A stretch of DNA of 64,000 nucleotides from Actinomadura sp. NBRC 104425. Its GTDB lineage: Bacteria > Actinomycetota > Actinomycetes > Streptosporangiales > Streptosporangiaceae. The translations under genes were made by a program, and so were the position numbers. The notes under the pieces were generated by a model. It saw only the letters and a program-made list of their open reading frames with translations. It did not search any database and was not told the DNA's origin. Below, in pieces: positions 32,019 to 40,322 of this stretch. How positions within the stretch are numbered: the first letter of the stretch is position 1; the number at the start of each line of letters is the position of its first letter. The DNA lies in assembly GCF_030269545.1 (NCBI RefSeq), contig NZ_BSTN01000022.1:1-64000 (forward strand). The letters run 5' to 3'.

Positions 32019-33003
32019 CCCCGACGCCGGCGCCCAGCGGCGCGAGCGTGTACGTGCCGTTCGCGGCGATCGTCACGTCAGTGGCGAGACGCGCCGGGGT
32101 GAGGGCGTGGGTCGTCGAGCCGCGCACGGGGGCGTTCGGCCTGGCCCAGTAGCCCGTCACGTCCAGGGTGACGGTGACCGCCTGGGAACCGGCGTTGTTG
32201 ATGTTGACCTTGCCGTCGGCGCCCACCCTCGCGATCACCTGGTTCTGGAAGGTCAGGTTGAGCCCGTAGTCCAGATTGGTGTCACCGGGTTTCGTCCCGT
32301 CCGAGGGGTAGACGACGAGCTTGCCGCTGGTCGAGCTCTTGGCGGACATGGTGAACAGCACGTCCGAGACTCCGGTGCTGGGCAGCCCCGCCTTGCCCAA
32401 CGGCGCCACCTGGACGGTGCCGTTGGCCGGAACGCTCACCTGGCCGAAACGGGTCGGGGTGAGCGGGACGAGCGTCGGGCCGGCCGCGCCCCCGGCGGCG
32501 TTGAGGGTGTAGCCGTGCACGTCGGCGTAGACGGTGACGGCGCTGGCATCCTCATTGCTGATGACAACTCTGCCGTCGGAGCCGACCTTCGTGAACACCA
32601 GGTTCTGCGTGTAGAAGCCCTTGCGGTACCGGATCGCCGTGGTGTCGGGCTTGGCGACCCCCGACGGATAGACGATCAGTTGGCCCGTGCCGTCGGCGCC
32701 ACTCACCGCTATGTTCAGGGCCACCGACGCCACACCGGAGGACGGAATGCCGGCCTTGCCGGAGATCTGCACCGTGGCGGTCGAATCAGCGGCGATCTTC
32801 AGGGCGTCGGCAACCGCCCCGCGCACCTTGTACCACTGCCCCGCCTCGGGCGGACTGGCGGGAACCGCGCTGGCCCCGAATTCACCTTTGGCGTTCCAGC
32901 GCGTCTGCGCCGCACCGGATGATGACGTCGATACGACGGCGAGCGCCACCCCGAGCACGATTGTGAGAACTGCGGAAACAATACGCGAGCTACTTCTCCG
33001 CAC
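31363..33003 (-). CDS. Secreted repeat protein, N-terminal part (frameshifted)
   Basis: Starts at GTG 33003 with a signal peptide (RIVSAVLTIVLGVALAVVS). Three repeats of about 120 residues follow, each with a core like GVASVALNIAVSGADGTGQL, then VYPSG and GADGKVNINNAGSQAVTV ending in DVTGYW. This repeat is frequent in secreted actinobacterial proteins. The true frame is left at a run of five G (minus strand, 32022-32018). Removing one G joins it to the 463-residue frame and gives about 790 residues. The 220 residues read after that point in this frame are nonsense. A dyad at 33113-33128 lies 110 bp upstream. Confidence 0.7.
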   Translation of the reverse strand: MRRSSSRIVSAVLTIVLGVALAVVSTSSSGAAQTRWNAKGEFGASAVPASPPEAGQWYKVRGAVADALKIAADSTATVQISGKAGIPSSGVASVALNIAVSGADGTGQLIVYPSGVAKPDTTAIRYRKGFYTQNLVFTKVGSDGRVVISNEDASAVTVYADVHGYTLNAAGGAAGPTLVPLTPTRFGQVSVPANGTVQVAPLGKAGLPSTGVSDVLFTMSAKSSTSGKLVVYPSDGTKPGDTNLDYGLNLTFQNQVIARVGADGKVNINNAGSQAVTVTLDVTGYWARPNAPVRGSTTHALTPARLATDVTIAANGTYTLAPLGAGVGGDRRLPQRHDVRVRQRHRPGLPGGHGGPVDPHGDLPGRHRLQRRSARQARHRRQDHDSERQLHERPRLGGRVRLLQGAGERMHRGGGRHGGHRQGRCGRGQRADRVVLPDDGGSGIAGRRRLGRHDRARLRRQHRAAAARPRGSVGDLLGAVDGRARERGVHGSAGPRRAGRRAAADAGAQRQRAGVDDDPGHQVACGLGRVGRHHPADGLACLRGQA

Positions 33004-33112
33004 CCCGCCCCCTTAGCCGAAACGCCGCGGGAAGCGGGCCGCGACGTGATCAAGACAGGCTTTCAAGAGAGGAACACGGCGAGACGGCAGACAAGAGAGA
33101 AGGCCGGATGCG

Positions 33113-33128
33113 GTCAGTGGTCACTGAC
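33113..33128. promoter_or_regulatory. Dyad symmetry upstream of the secreted/Rhs gene pair
   Basis: GTCAGTG-GT-CACTGAC is an inverted repeat with 7-bp arms. A related CAGTGACC occurs about 25 bp further right. The location, 110 bp before the GTG at 33003, fits an operator, but no regulator gene is adjacent. Confidence 0.4.
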
Positions 33129-33490
33129 TCCATCTGGCCGCTGTGGCAGTGACCATCAATTTTGACCTGCGCCTTTGCGTGAGGCGGTGGCACGCCCATG
33201 CTGTCTAGACCACATGCAGTGCCAAACATCACATCCAGCCCGGCGGCGAGGGCGAGATTTCACGGCGGCGCACAGTTGCGACCGAGGGCGCCGTAGGGCT
33301 CCCAGGTCACTCCTGACCAGCGGAAACCGACGCGCGAGACCCTTCATCGCGGGGAGCTGACGCGTCTTGGAATTTTGCAGACATCTGAGCAAAAAAGGCG
33401 CAGATCACATCGCAGCGCTGAAGGCAGGCCGCGGCGGCCCTGACTGTCGACGCGAGCGGCGAGGCGTTCCGGCGCGACCAGTCGCCGAGG

Positions 33491-33538
33491 ACGGCCCAAC
33501 AGGGCGCGGGTACGGTTACCCGCGCCCTGTTGGGCCGT
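33491..33538. terminator. Perfect 22-bp stem hairpin
   Basis: Arms 33491-33512 and 33517-33538 are perfectly complementary by my reading, with the 4-nt loop CGGT. The arms begin ACGGCCCAAC. The hairpin lies 184 nt downstream of the small gene ending at 33722 and could terminate transcription from the right. There is no T tract. Confidence 0.65.
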
Positions 33539-33721
33539 GGTCCTGGGTGATTAGGCGAGGCCGACACATCATCACGCACTGGCCCGTCAGCGTATTCAAC
33601 AACGCACTGCACCGTTCATGATGAGCGTTTCGACCATTGGGCCTGCACAAACACATATAGGTTCCCGGTTCACCTTTGTATCGGAGGTCTCCACCACTGA
33701 GGCCGTGGTGTCATACGCGTC

Positions 33722-34018
33722 CTACAGCGTCTCGCTCACCCAGCGCCAGCCGCGGTCGTCCTTGTGGGCGTAGACGAGGTGGGCGCCGCTGGAAGCCGCG
33801 AGTTCGGAGATCATCCGAATCAGCTGGCAATGGAAATCACCGGGCGGTCGGCCGGAAGCCGACCCCTCCAGCAGAGCCACCGTGACCCTCGCCTCGTCCC
33901 GGAGCTGCGCAGTCAGCCGACCGGTGCCGTCGAAGCGAATCAAGACGATCGCATCAGCGCGGACCAGGTCGCCACCATCATGGGCCGCGATCCATACGTC
34001 GGCCGCCGTTGCACTCAT
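33722..34018 (-). CDS. Small hypothetical protein
   Basis: 98 residues. ATG 34018 has GGGAG 9 nt upstream; the ATG at 34027 abuts that SD. No family is recognised. The composition is normal for a soluble protein (IVLIRFDGTGRLTAQLRDEA, then SGAHLVYAHKDDRGWRWV). It may be related in kind to the similar-sized gene at 37208-37480, which also lies on the minus strand and near the phosphatase, but I see no clear alignment. Confidence 0.6.
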   Translation of the reverse strand: MSATAADVWIAAHDGGDLVRADAIVLIRFDGTGRLTAQLRDEARVTVALLEGSASGRPPGDFHCQLIRMISELAASSGAHLVYAHKDDRGWRWVSETL

Positions 34019-34557
34019 GACCGTCATCTCCCAGGTTCAGGAACCGCAATGCACCAGGTCACGCACCCGCAGCGATGCCAACGCCACGCCCGGCGGAGAG
34101 GGAGGAGACCACCGGGTTGGCCCCTGGTCATCGACAGGGCGGCGTGTCGTGGCGGCCAGCACCACTCGGCGGCGTGCCGGGCCGAACAGTCGCCGCCCGC
34201 CGCCGGTAGCCACCCCAACCGGCCGCCGCCATACGTGCGCGGCCCGCCGACCGCGCAGCCGCACACGGCGACCGCGCTATTCAGTGGCCGACCCGCACCG
34301 CCACCGCGTGGCCGTGGCCGCCCTGTGGCAGAGGGTGCGCGCCGACCGCGCGGCGCCCGGCACCGGGAGTCGCGGTGGCGAGTGGCCGCGACGCGGTCGG
34401 TGTCCATGTGCAGGGGCCGCAGTTCACCGCGTTCAGTCGAGGTGATCCGCACGTCGCGCATGTTCAGCGCCAGGACCAGTTGATTGCCTCCTCCCACCCG
34501 GCCACTTGCCGCAGAAGCGTGGGTGCCGTCGCGCTGAGTGCCGGAAATGCGGCGACC
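34019..34557. other. Region without a confident gene
   Basis: About 540 bp. A minus-strand frame (34024-34497) starts plausibly (LVLALNMRDVRITSTERGEL) but turns into Arg/Cys/Trp-rich nonsense, so it may be the remnant of a gene. No other signal seen. Confidence 0.4.
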
Positions 34558-35010
34558 TCACGCGGTGGAGATGTCACAGGTCGCCAGAATTTCCTCCGGC
34601 CAGGCACTGGCCGCCCCGGCGGCCGATCCGTTCAGCGCGGCATATGCGTGCGTCTGCGCCGCCTCGGGCGGAACCACCAGCAGCAGGAAGGTGTCCATCC
34701 GGCCCCGAATCACGACGACCACATGGCCGAGCCCCGGAAGACCGCCCACCTTCACCTTCCGCCCGGCGACGGTGATGTCGCCCGGCACGTGCTCCCAGTA
34801 GTCGGTGTCGATGGCGAGATGCGTCACCCTGCCAAGGTGCCCGGCCAGCCCGGCGACCAGTTCCGGTAGTTCGGTACTGGCGTCATGTGAACGCGGCCAC
34901 CAGCCGCCGTCCAAAGCTCCACGGTGCGCGGTGCCCGCCGCCAGACACAACCTCGCCCCGCGGGGGTCGGCCCGAGGACCCGTAGTGAAATCGTTGGTGT
35001 CGTGGGCCAT
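34558..35010 (-). CDS. DUF5994 family protein
   Basis: About 150 residues. RLCLAAG, GGWWPRSHD, TELPELVAGL and LLLVVPPEA are features of the actinobacterial DUF5994 family, whose function is unknown. These genes often sit near SpoIIE-type phosphatases and STAS regulators, and one lies just to the right. The start is uncertain: ATG 35010 (MAHDTNDFTT) has GGGG about 8 nt upstream, and further in-frame starts exist up to 35121. Confidence 0.7.
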   Translation of the reverse strand: MAHDTNDFTTGPRADPRGARLCLAAGTAHRGALDGGWWPRSHDASTELPELVAGLAGHLGRVTHLAIDTDYWEHVPGDITVAGRKVKVGGLPGLGHVVVVIRGRMDTFLLLVVPPEAAQTHAYAALNGSAAGAASAWPEEILATCDISTA

Positions 35011-35359
35011 GCCGTCTGCCCCGTCCTCGGCTTCAAAAGCCGGGTAGCCAATCACCCCGGGCGACGCCGGCATCGACACCAGCGCTCGAAGAACCCTTGG
35101 CATTTCAACCCTACGTCGCACGACATCAGCAAGCGAACGCGTCCTCCGCCACCTGTTCGCCTGGCCCGTTGAGGGGGCGGTAAGCCTGGGAGGTCTGCCT
35201 TCGGTCCGGCTGGCGTCGGTGGGGTGTCGTTGCGTCTCTGCAGGTCCGCTGTGTGTTTCCAGGCGTAATGTCGGAGGGGTAGGTGGATCTGCGCCGGCGC
35301 TGATCGCTGCTGGTGCGGGCCGGTGTCAGCCGGCGCGGTCAGCTGACTGGGGGAACGGC
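35011..35359. other. Promoter region between DUF5994 and the phosphatase gene
   Basis: About 350 bp between two divergent genes. No operator-like symmetry or conserved element recognised. Confidence 0.35.
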
Positions 35360-37090
35360 ATGGCGGAGCGTCCGGCCGGCGGACACGGTGAGGGGCTGCG
35401 GTGGGCGGCGGAACCCGGGTTCTGGCGCGACGTGTTCGACCATCTGGGCGCCGGGCTGGCGGTGGTGGACTCGGCGGGCCTGATCGCGGCGATCAATCCC
35501 GCCGCGGAGGACCTGCTGGGCCGCACCGCGGCGGCGATGCTGGGAAGGAACTTCCACGACCTGCTGCATCGCGACGCCGACGGAGCGACGCCGCACCGGG
35601 CGCCCTGCCCGCTCCTGACGGCTCTGACCCACGGCACCGCCGCCCACGCCGAGACGGACGGCTTCACGCGCGGTGACGGGCGGCCGGTCCGGGTGACCTG
35701 GTCCGGCACTCCCGTGATCAAGGATGGCGGCGTGGTGGGCATGACCGTCCTGTTCGCCGACATCACCGCCAGCGAGGCGGCGCACGCCGACCGGGCGGCG
35801 CATGTGGTCGCCCTGGAGAACCGCACCGGCCGACTGACCCTGGTCGCGGAGATCAATTCGGTGCTGGCCCAGCCCCTGGACACCGAGGTGGCGCTGAGCC
35901 GACTGGCCCGCCTGCTGGTTCCCCGCCTGGCCGACTGGGCCGCCGTGGACCTGTGCGTCGAATCAGGGCGGGTCCACAGGGTGGCGGTCGTCGGCCCCGA
36001 AGGCCGGAACTTCGACCAGGAGGCGTGGCGGGGTCCCTTGCCGCCGCCTGCCGCGCATTCCCGTTCGTCCTTGGTGCGGGTTCTGCACGGCGGCGAGCCC
36101 GCCTTGCTGGGGCCGCGGGAGATCGCCGCCCCGCCCGACTGCTCCCTGGCCGCCGTGCAGGCCGCGTTCCTACAGGCGACGGGCGCCGTCTCCGCCGTCG
36201 TCGCGCCCCTGGGCACCGCCCGGCAGATCACCGGAGCCCTCACCCTGGCCCGTACCGATCCGGCCCGGCACTTCGACACCGCGGAACTGGCGCTGGCCCG
36301 CGACATCGGCCGCCAGGTCGGCCTCGCCATCGACAACGCCCGCGCCTTCGGCCGGCAACGCGAGATCGCCGAGGCCATGCAGCGCAACCTGCTCGCGCGT
36401 CCGCCGCAACCCGGTCCGTTGCGCCTGTGCGCCCGCTACCAGCCCGCCCCCGCCGGTTCCCAGGTCGGCGGCGACTGGTACGACGCCTTCCTGCTGCGCG
36501 ACGGCGCCGCCGCGCTGGTCATCGGCGACGTCGTCGGCCACGACCTGAACGCCGCCGCCGGCATGGCGCAACTGCATGGGACGCTGCGCTCGCTGGCCTG
36601 GGACCGCACCGGCCCGCCGAGCGCCATCATCGAGCGTCTCGACGAGGCCATTCCTTGCATCACCGACGTCCCCATGGCCACCGCGATCCTCGCCCGCGTC
36701 GAAGGCCCTGAGAACGGCCCCTGGCGCTTGCACTGGACCAACGCGGGCCATCCCCCGCCTCTTCTGGTCGACCGAGACGGACACGCCGAGTACCTCGACC
36801 AGGGGCGAGGCCTGCTCCTGGGCACCGGTCTCAGCAGCGACGCCCGTCCCGACGCCACCGCCCCGCTGTCGCCCGGTTCCACGCTCCTGCTCTACACCGA
36901 CGGCCTGATCGAAGTGCCCGGTATCGATCTGGACGCCGGCCTGGAAGACCTGCGCCGCCACGCAGCCGCCCTCGCCCGCCACCCCCTGGAGGACTTCTGC
37001 GACCAGATTTTGAACCGCGTCCCCGTCAGCAACACCGACGACATCGCCCTGCTGGCTCTGCGGATCCCCCTGCCCGCTTCGGGACGGTAG
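35360..37090 (+). CDS. PAS-GAF-SpoIIE serine/threonine phosphatase (PP2C type)
   Basis: 576 residues. A PAS domain covers about residues 20-140 (GLIAAINPAAEDLLGRTAAA), a GAF domain about 160-330, and a SpoIIE/PP2C catalytic domain from about 350 to the end. Metal-binding motifs are GGDWYDAF, IGDVVGHD, NAGHPPPLL, LLLYTDGLIE and DDIALLALR. GGGGA precedes ATG 35360. The family dephosphorylates anti-anti-sigma (STAS) proteins in partner-switching control of sigma factors; PAS and GAF would sense signals. No STAS or anti-sigma gene is adjacent, so its partner is elsewhere. Confidence 0.93.
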   Translation: MAERPAGGHGEGLRWAAEPGFWRDVFDHLGAGLAVVDSAGLIAAINPAAEDLLGRTAAAMLGRNFHDLLHRDADGATPHRAPCPLLTALTHGTAAHAETDGFTRGDGRPVRVTWSGTPVIKDGGVVGMTVLFADITASEAAHADRAAHVVALENRTGRLTLVAEINSVLAQPLDTEVALSRLARLLVPRLADWAAVDLCVESGRVHRVAVVGPEGRNFDQEAWRGPLPPPAAHSRSSLVRVLHGGEPALLGPREIAAPPDCSLAAVQAAFLQATGAVSAVVAPLGTARQITGALTLARTDPARHFDTAELALARDIGRQVGLAIDNARAFGRQREIAEAMQRNLLARPPQPGPLRLCARYQPAPAGSQVGGDWYDAFLLRDGAAALVIGDVVGHDLNAAAGMAQLHGTLRSLAWDRTGPPSAIIERLDEAIPCITDVPMATAILARVEGPENGPWRLHWTNAGHPPPLLVDRDGHAEYLDQGRGLLLGTGLSSDARPDATAPLSPGSTLLLYTDGLIEVPGIDLDAGLEDLRRHAAALARHPLEDFCDQILNRVPVSNTDDIALLALRIPLPASGR

Positions 37091-37207
37091 ATCGCCGGGA
37101 ATCGCTTGGGCGGTCGAGCAGCGGGCGTCCGATGCGCTCCTCGGCGTGGTCGGGGTGGGCGAGCCGTTCGGTCCGCCGTGCGCACGGCATGTGCCGGACG
37201 CCGAGTG

Positions 37208-37480
37208 TCACAGGATCCGCCGATCGGCAGTGTCGTTCTTCTCGGAGACGCGGGCCGAGATCACGTTGGCCAGGTTGATGACGATCGCGCTGGTGTCGGG
37301 CTCGCGGCTGGAGCGCGCCTGGGTCAGGACGAGGCTGCGGCGCTCGTTGAGAGCGCGGGTGATGACCTCGACCGCTTGCCCCAATCCTGCGAAGTCGCCG
37401 GTGACGAAGGAGACGTCGTCGCCTCCCACCGGATGGATGCGAATGATCAGTTCGGGATTGCCTGACGTCGCGTCCGGCAT
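37208..37480 (-). CDS. Small hypothetical protein
   Basis: 90 residues, with GGAGG 7 nt before ATG 37480. The sequence (PELIIRIHPVGGDDVSFVTG, FAGLGQAVEVITRALNERRS, SAIVINLANVISARV) looks like a compact alpha/beta protein. No family recognised. It converges on the phosphatase gene. Confidence 0.65.
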   Translation of the reverse strand: MPDATSGNPELIIRIHPVGGDDVSFVTGDFAGLGQAVEVITRALNERRSLVLTQARSSREPDTSAIVINLANVISARVSEKNDTADRRIL

Positions 37481-37984
37481 GGTCGTCCTCCTCGATAGAC
37501 GCCGGGTCAGCGCCCGCAGTCGGTGCTCGCCACCTGGCGAACGCTTTCTGGAGGGGCCCTTGGAAAGCCGGCATCCGGCCGGTCCGGACATCGCCGCACG
37601 GTGGCGCCCTCTCTGAGGGGTCTTGCCCCTACAAGGACATCGAAATCGGTGGCGGCTCCCACCCCCGACGAACTGTCGGCGCGGCGCAGCCGCCCCCCGA
37701 TGGCAGCTGCCCAACCGATCGCACTGCGGGCGCCGGGTTAGGAACGGCATTCGCGCAACGGAGGCGTCCAAGTCGAAGGCTGCGCACGCCAGGACGGCAG
37801 GAGGGCGCAGTGAGCACACGAAAACACCGGACGGATCCGACAGCCAAAATCGCGCATCGGATCGAGGCGGCACCCCGCATGTGACCACAGGGTTAGAAAA
37901 GGGTTTTGGCGATGATTTTGCGTGAGCAAGTCATTACGATAAGTGACCTTCCGAGTGCGGGGTGCGTCGGTTAGGGGGTCTGCG
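37481..37984. other. Intergenic region upstream of the OleC-like gene
   Basis: About 500 bp. The first 380 bp have no support for a gene. The last 100 bp (37885-37970) are noticeably AT-richer than the surroundings and probably contain the promoter of the ligase gene. Confidence 0.4.
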
Positions 37985-39613
37985 GTGATCACTGCGGATC
38001 TGGCGGGACTGCTTGACGGGCATCTGCGTCGCCGACCGGAGGCGGTGGCCTGCCGAACGGCGGTTGCGGTGACCTATGCGGAACTGGCGCGGTTGGTGGA
38101 CGACACGGCGGCGGCCCTGAGACGAACCGGGGTGCGGGTCGGCACGCGCACGGTCGTGCTCGTACCGCCCGGCCCCGACCTGCTCGCCGTGGTGTTCGCC
38201 CTGCTGCGGTTGCGCGCGGTGCCCGTCGTGGTCGATCCGGGGCTGCCGCCGGGGCAGCTGCGCTCGTGCCTGGCCGAGGCGGCGCCCGAGGTGTTCATCG
38301 GCATCCCCCGCGCCCAGGTCGCCCGGCTGGTGTTCGGCTGGGGGCGCGGCAGCGTGCACACCAGCATCACCGTCGGGCCGAGGCGGCTGTGGCTGGGCAC
38401 CAGGCCGCACCGTCCGCGCCCGCCGTGCCGCGCCCCCGCGTACGAGGCCGGGCGGGGCGACGACCTGGCGCTGCTCGCCTACACCTCGGGCTCCACCGGC
38501 CCGCCAAAAGGGGTGCCGCTGCGCCGTCGGCACCTGCTGCCGCTGCTGCGGATGCTCAGGGACAACGCGGCGGTCGGGCCGGGCACTCGGATGCTTTCCA
38601 CGTTTCCGTCGTTCGCAATGGCGGCACCCCTGCTGGGCGCGACGGTCGTATGCCCCGACATTGATCCGCGGCGGCTTGACCGGGCCAGCCCGGCCGCCCT
38701 GGTGGACGACATCCGCCGGTACGGGGTGGCGGCGTTGTTCGCCGCGCCGGCGCTGCTCGACCGGCTGGCGCGTTACTGCCTGGACAGGGGGCTCGTCCTG
38801 GACTCGCTCAACGTGGTGCTGACGGCGGGAGCGCCCCTGTCACCGACCGTGCTCGGCCGCGTGCGCGGCTTCCTGAAACCGCAGGCGGTCACCTACTCGG
38901 TGTACGGGGCGACGGAGTGCATGCCGGTCAGCGCCATCGCCTGCGGCGAGCTCGCGGCCACCGCCGCCGCCACCAACGGCGGCGCCGGGACCTGCCTGGG
39001 CACCCCCTTGGAGGACGCCCAGGTCCGTGTCATCGCCGTCTCCGACGAGCCGATCGTCCGGTGGAGCGACGACCTGCTCGTCGCGCCGGGCACCGTCGGC
39101 GAGATCACCGTGACATCGCCCGCGGTCAGCGACCCCTACCTGCACCGTCCCGAGGCCACCGCACTGGCCCGCATCGCCGACGGTGACCAGGTCGTGCACC
39201 GCATGGGCGACCTCGGGACCATCGACGCGCACGGACGGTTGTGGTTCGCTGGCCGCAAGTGCGAACGCGTCCGCACCGAGCACGGCGACTGGTACACCGA
39301 CCACGTCGAGCCGATCTTCAACACGGTGCGCGGTGTGCACCGCACGGCTCTCGTCGGCGTCGGAGCGGCCCCCGCGCAGCGTCCCGTACTCGTGGTCGAG
39401 CCCGAGCCCGGCACATCCCGCCGCGAGCGCGCCCGCATCCGCACCGACCTGTTGGACCTGGCCCAGCAGCAACCACACACCGCCGGGCTCGCCGACGTGC
39501 TGTTCCACCGCCGCTTCCCGATGGACGTCCGCCACCACAGCAAGATTCGCAGGCACGTCCTGGCCGCTTGGGCCGCCCACCGCCTCAAGTCCGGCGACCG
39601 CGTGGCCTGGTGA
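37985..39613 (+). CDS. oleC-like: OleC-like AMP-dependent ligase (beta-lactone synthetase family)
   Basis: 542 residues. Adenylation motifs: AYTSGSTGPPKG (A3), YGATE (A5), then RMGDLGTIDAHGRLWFAGRK (A7-A8). The next part, YTDHVEPIFNTVRGVHRTAL, and the C-terminal FPMDVRHHSKIRRHVL are the pattern I know from OleC, which turns beta-hydroxy acids into beta-lactones in long-chain olefin synthesis. General acyl-CoA or fatty-acyl-AMP ligases lack this tail. AGGGGG lies 6 nt before GTG 37985. The OleD relic right after it supports the assignment. OleA and OleB are not in the window. Confidence 0.75.
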   Translation: MITADLAGLLDGHLRRRPEAVACRTAVAVTYAELARLVDDTAAALRRTGVRVGTRTVVLVPPGPDLLAVVFALLRLRAVPVVVDPGLPPGQLRSCLAEAAPEVFIGIPRAQVARLVFGWGRGSVHTSITVGPRRLWLGTRPHRPRPPCRAPAYEAGRGDDLALLAYTSGSTGPPKGVPLRRRHLLPLLRMLRDNAAVGPGTRMLSTFPSFAMAAPLLGATVVCPDIDPRRLDRASPAALVDDIRRYGVAALFAAPALLDRLARYCLDRGLVLDSLNVVLTAGAPLSPTVLGRVRGFLKPQAVTYSVYGATECMPVSAIACGELAATAAATNGGAGTCLGTPLEDAQVRVIAVSDEPIVRWSDDLLVAPGTVGEITVTSPAVSDPYLHRPEATALARIADGDQVVHRMGDLGTIDAHGRLWFAGRKCERVRTEHGDWYTDHVEPIFNTVRGVHRTALVGVGAAPAQRPVLVVEPEPGTSRRERARIRTDLLDLAQQQPHTAGLADVLFHRRFPMDVRHHSKIRRHVLAAWAAHRLKSGDRVAW

Positions 39614-39817
39614 AGGCGCCGGTGCCCGGAGGCGGCCGGCTCGAACAGACCATCTGCCAACGACCAGCCGAACACAACGACACCACCCACCCACACCCAG
39701 CCGACCGAAACCTCCTTCCACACCTAACGCCACTCACACCCCGCCCCAGTCCAAGCCACCACGGACGAGCGCGACACCACCAACGCGGGCATAAACAACC
39801 GACACCGGGAGCACGAA

Positions 39818-40054
39818 CAGATCAACGTGCACGGCACCCGCAACGTGCTGAGCTGCTGCATCCGGACCAGCGCCGACCTGGTGTACACCATGTCGCCGAG
39901 CGTGGTCCACGACGGACGCAACCTGGAGTGGGAACGATCCCGCCCCCAACGCCCGCCGATTTCTGACCGCCTATCCTCACACCAAGCGGCAGCCGAAACG
40001 CTGGTGCGCGCGGCCGCGCAGCAACTCCCGACCATGGTGCTGCGGCCGCATTGA
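39818..40054 (+). pseudogene. OleD-like (NAD-dependent 3-beta-HSD/epimerase family) relic
   Basis: Reads INVHGTRNVL, LVYTMSPSVVHDGRNLE, then in another frame LTAYPHTK (the YxxxK catalytic motif, around 39966-39986), then back in the first frame AAAETLVRAAA and MVLRPH, followed by a stop at 40054. Spacing and order match the middle of OleD-type 2-alkyl-3-oxoalkanoate reductases. The Rossmann start (about 75 residues) and everything after RPH are missing. At least two frameshifts are needed. It lies directly after the OleC-like gene in the same orientation. Confidence 0.75.
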
Positions 40055-40182
40055 ACCGGGGCCAGGCGGCCCGTATTTCCTTCGCCGGTAGCCCGGCCTC
40101 GTCGCCTCCGGCTGCCGGCCGCCAGACAAAGCGCCGACCAGCACAGGACACCGCGCTTTCGATTGCTGTGACGTGGGGCAGC

Positions 40183-40322
40183 TCATTTTCCGGTGTCCCG
40201 CATGAGGGAGTCCATGCCGTACCCGTCGAGCTGCGTGTCGGCGGAGATTTGGTCGGCGGGCAGCGCCAGGACGTCCGCGAGCTACCGGGTGACCTGTTTC
40301 CGCCACGACGGCGTGGGCCTTC
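40183..40322 (-). pseudogene. Decayed ACP domain of the PKS
   Basis: Directly after the PKS stop the minus strand still encodes an acyl carrier protein. Removing one extra T (the base that creates the TGA at 40325-40323) and one extra A (run at about 40297-40299), and reading TAG 40284-40282 as CAG, gives EKAHAVVAEQVTRQ, LADVLALPADQISADTQ and LDGYGMDSLM. The Ser of DSLM is the phosphopantetheine site. After DSLM the homology stops and the frame ends at 40183. So the ACP has two indels, one nonsense change and a 3' truncation. Confidence 0.85.

Larger units (their letters stand above)
33004..33721. other. Intergenic region upstream of the Rhs operon
   Basis: About 720 bp with no recognisable gene. 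It has the dyad at 33113-33128, a somewhat AT-richer piece around 33140-33170 that may hold the Rhs operon promoter, and a very strong hairpin at 33491-33538. Short frames on both strands have no motifs or SD. Confidence 0.5.

Noticed and set aside
37985..39613. Ligase as a fatty-acyl-AMP ligase that loads the neighbouring PKS
   Set aside because: The C-terminal pattern and the adjacent OleD relic fit OleC better. The FAAL reading is not excluded but is second choice.
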